A DNA stretch of 12,523 bases from an uncultured Gemmatimonadota bacterium (GTDB lineage: Bacteria; Gemmatimonadota; Gemmatimonadetes; Gemmatimonadales; GWC2-71-9): assembly GCA_946887295.1 (NCBI GenBank), contig CAMPKP010000105.1, positions 1-12,523 on the forward strand. The letters run 5' to 3'. The notes under the pieces are model-generated. The model made no database searches. It was given only the letters and a program-made list of their open reading frames with translations, and was not told the origin of the DNA. Shown here in pieces: positions 11,837 to 12,523 of the stretch; position 1 is the stretch's first letter, and each line of letters opens with the position of its first letter. A program made the position numbers and the translations under genes.

Positions 11837-12394
11837 TCAGGCGCTCGCCATGGTGCCGGGAGCCGGCGACACGCCGTAACGCTCGCGAAGCACGGCAACA
11901 TGATGCGTGACGTGCCCCACGATGATGTAAGCCAGCGCGCGGACGCTGATGCTCTTTCCGCTGGCCTGCCCTCTCCTGGTCCACGCCTCGGCCGGCAGGC
12001 CATCCAGCAGCGCGATCGTGCTCTGCCGCAGGGCCCGGAGCTCGTCCATGAGCGACACGACGGAGCGGGCGTCGAAGTCGCCCGCGGGGACGTAGGCGTT
12101 CTCGTCGAAGCCCGGGAGGGGAGTGGTGTCTCCCCGACCGATCCGCAGGGCGCGGTAGGCGAAGATGCGCTCGGCGTCGGCGAGATGGCCCAGCACCTCC
12201 TTGATGCTCCACTTCCCCGCTGCGTAGCGGGCGCGTGCGGCCGTGTCGTCGAGCGGCGCGATCATCGCCTCCAGCTCGCGGAGCTGCTCCACCAGATACC
12301 TGCCGATCGCTTCCCCGGGGACCTCGGAGATGTAGCCGTGGTAGAAGGGGGCCGACTCGTCGGCGGCGGGACGCGGGAGGGACAGCTTGCTCAT
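11837..12394 (-). CDS. DinB-family (DinB_2) putative metal-dependent protein
   Basis: This 185-residue protein matches the DinB_2 branch that includes the bacillithiol transferase BstA group. The likely metal triad is H70 (S-I-K-E-V-L-G-H-L-A-D-A-E-R), H161 and H165 (I-I-V-G-H-V-T-H-H-V-A-V-L-R-E-R-Y). The N-terminal K-W-S-I-K-E-V-L-G-H block and the P-L-P-G-F-D-E-N-A-Y segment are typical. It may be a thiol S-transferase or related metalloenzyme; the substrate is unknown. The start is ATG at 12394 with AGGAG about six bases upstream. It is the first gene of the right-hand minus run, ahead of the 94-residue protein, and is a second DinB protein in the same window. Confidence 0.9.
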   Translation of the reverse strand: MSKLSLPRPAADESAPFYHGYISEVPGEAIGRYLVEQLRELEAMIAPLDDTAARARYAAGKWSIKEVLGHLADAERIFAYRALRIGRGDTTPLPGFDENAYVPAGDFDARSVVSLMDELRALRQSTIALLDGLPAEAWTRRGQASGKSISVRALAYIIVGHVTHHVAVLRERYGVSPAPGTMASA

Positions 12395-12523
12395 GGTTCA
12401 CTCCTGAAATGTCTCGGATCGGCCACCGGCGACAAACTGCCTCGTGGCATGGGCCGCCTGCGACACGACGTAATATGACCGGTTGCACCCTCGCTCAGCA
12501 GGTCCGCATCCGCTCAGCAGGTC
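12395..12523. other. Upstream region of the DinB gene, partial
   Basis: These 129 bases reach the window edge. They should hold the promoter of the right-hand minus run. An AT-rich spot (TAATATGACC, 12471-12480) reads CATATTA on the minus strand and could be a -10, but no -35 stands at the right distance. Confidence 0.3.
12492..12523. repeat. Short direct repeat, 19-bp period, at the right edge
   Basis: CGCTCAGCAGGTC occurs at 12492-12504 and again at 12511-12523, separated by CGCATC. The second copy is cut by the window edge, so the array may continue. Confidence 0.6.

Overview
This 12.5 kb window is GC-rich chromosomal DNA, densely packed with ordinary bacterial genes. Twenty-one of the 24 protein genes I support lie on the minus strand. 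Gaps are short, stop/start overlaps of the ATGA or GTGA type are common, and most starts carry a clear GGAGG-type Shine-Dalgarno site. The gene mix (bS21 with an Arg-rich tail, two DinB-family proteins, a PQQ beta-propeller enzyme, a ClpP paralogue, DUF202, DUF983, DUF488) points to a high-GC soil or freshwater bacterium. Gemmatimonadota or a neighbouring phylum is my best guess, but this is inference only. I see no tRNA, rRNA, CRISPR array, insertion sequence, integrase or phage gene.

Left part (1-2150). Reading leftwards there is a putative glycolipid-binding protein whose homology begins upstream of any ATG/GTG/TTG, then a hairpin, a DUF202 membrane protein, and a hotdog thioesterase cut by the window edge and coupled to DUF202 by a GTGA overlap. 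On the plus strand are a small two-helix membrane protein and rpsU (bS21). rpsU is preceded by a leader with two hairpins, the second resembling an intrinsic terminator, and followed by a 14-bp terminator hairpin.

Middle-left (2151-4312). A minus operon runs unknown protein, DinB protein, SnoaL-like protein, YaiI/YqxD protein. Its first start codon overlaps, on the opposite strand, the start codon of a plus-strand DUF983 zinc-ribbon membrane protein. That DUF983 gene has no ribosome binding site but has an extended -10 box placed for a leaderless mRNA.

Central block (4326-9741). Eight minus-strand genes run almost without gaps: membrane protein, lipoprotein, PQQ quinoprotein, GYD-domain protein, Mug DNA glycosylase, a ClpP paralogue with a Ser-His-Asn triad, an isoprenylcysteine-methyltransferase-like membrane enzyme, and a stand-alone receiver domain. 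The PQQ protein has unusual residues at its metal and catalytic positions.

Right part (9946-12523). Another minus run holds a DinB protein, two small proteins I do not recognise, a two-helix membrane protein, a four-helix membrane protein and a DUF488 protein. A short 19-bp-period direct repeat touches the right edge.

I did not find a complete new defence or metabolic system. The most useful leads are the two enzymes with altered active sites, the rpsU leader, and the overlapping divergent starts at 3901-3904.
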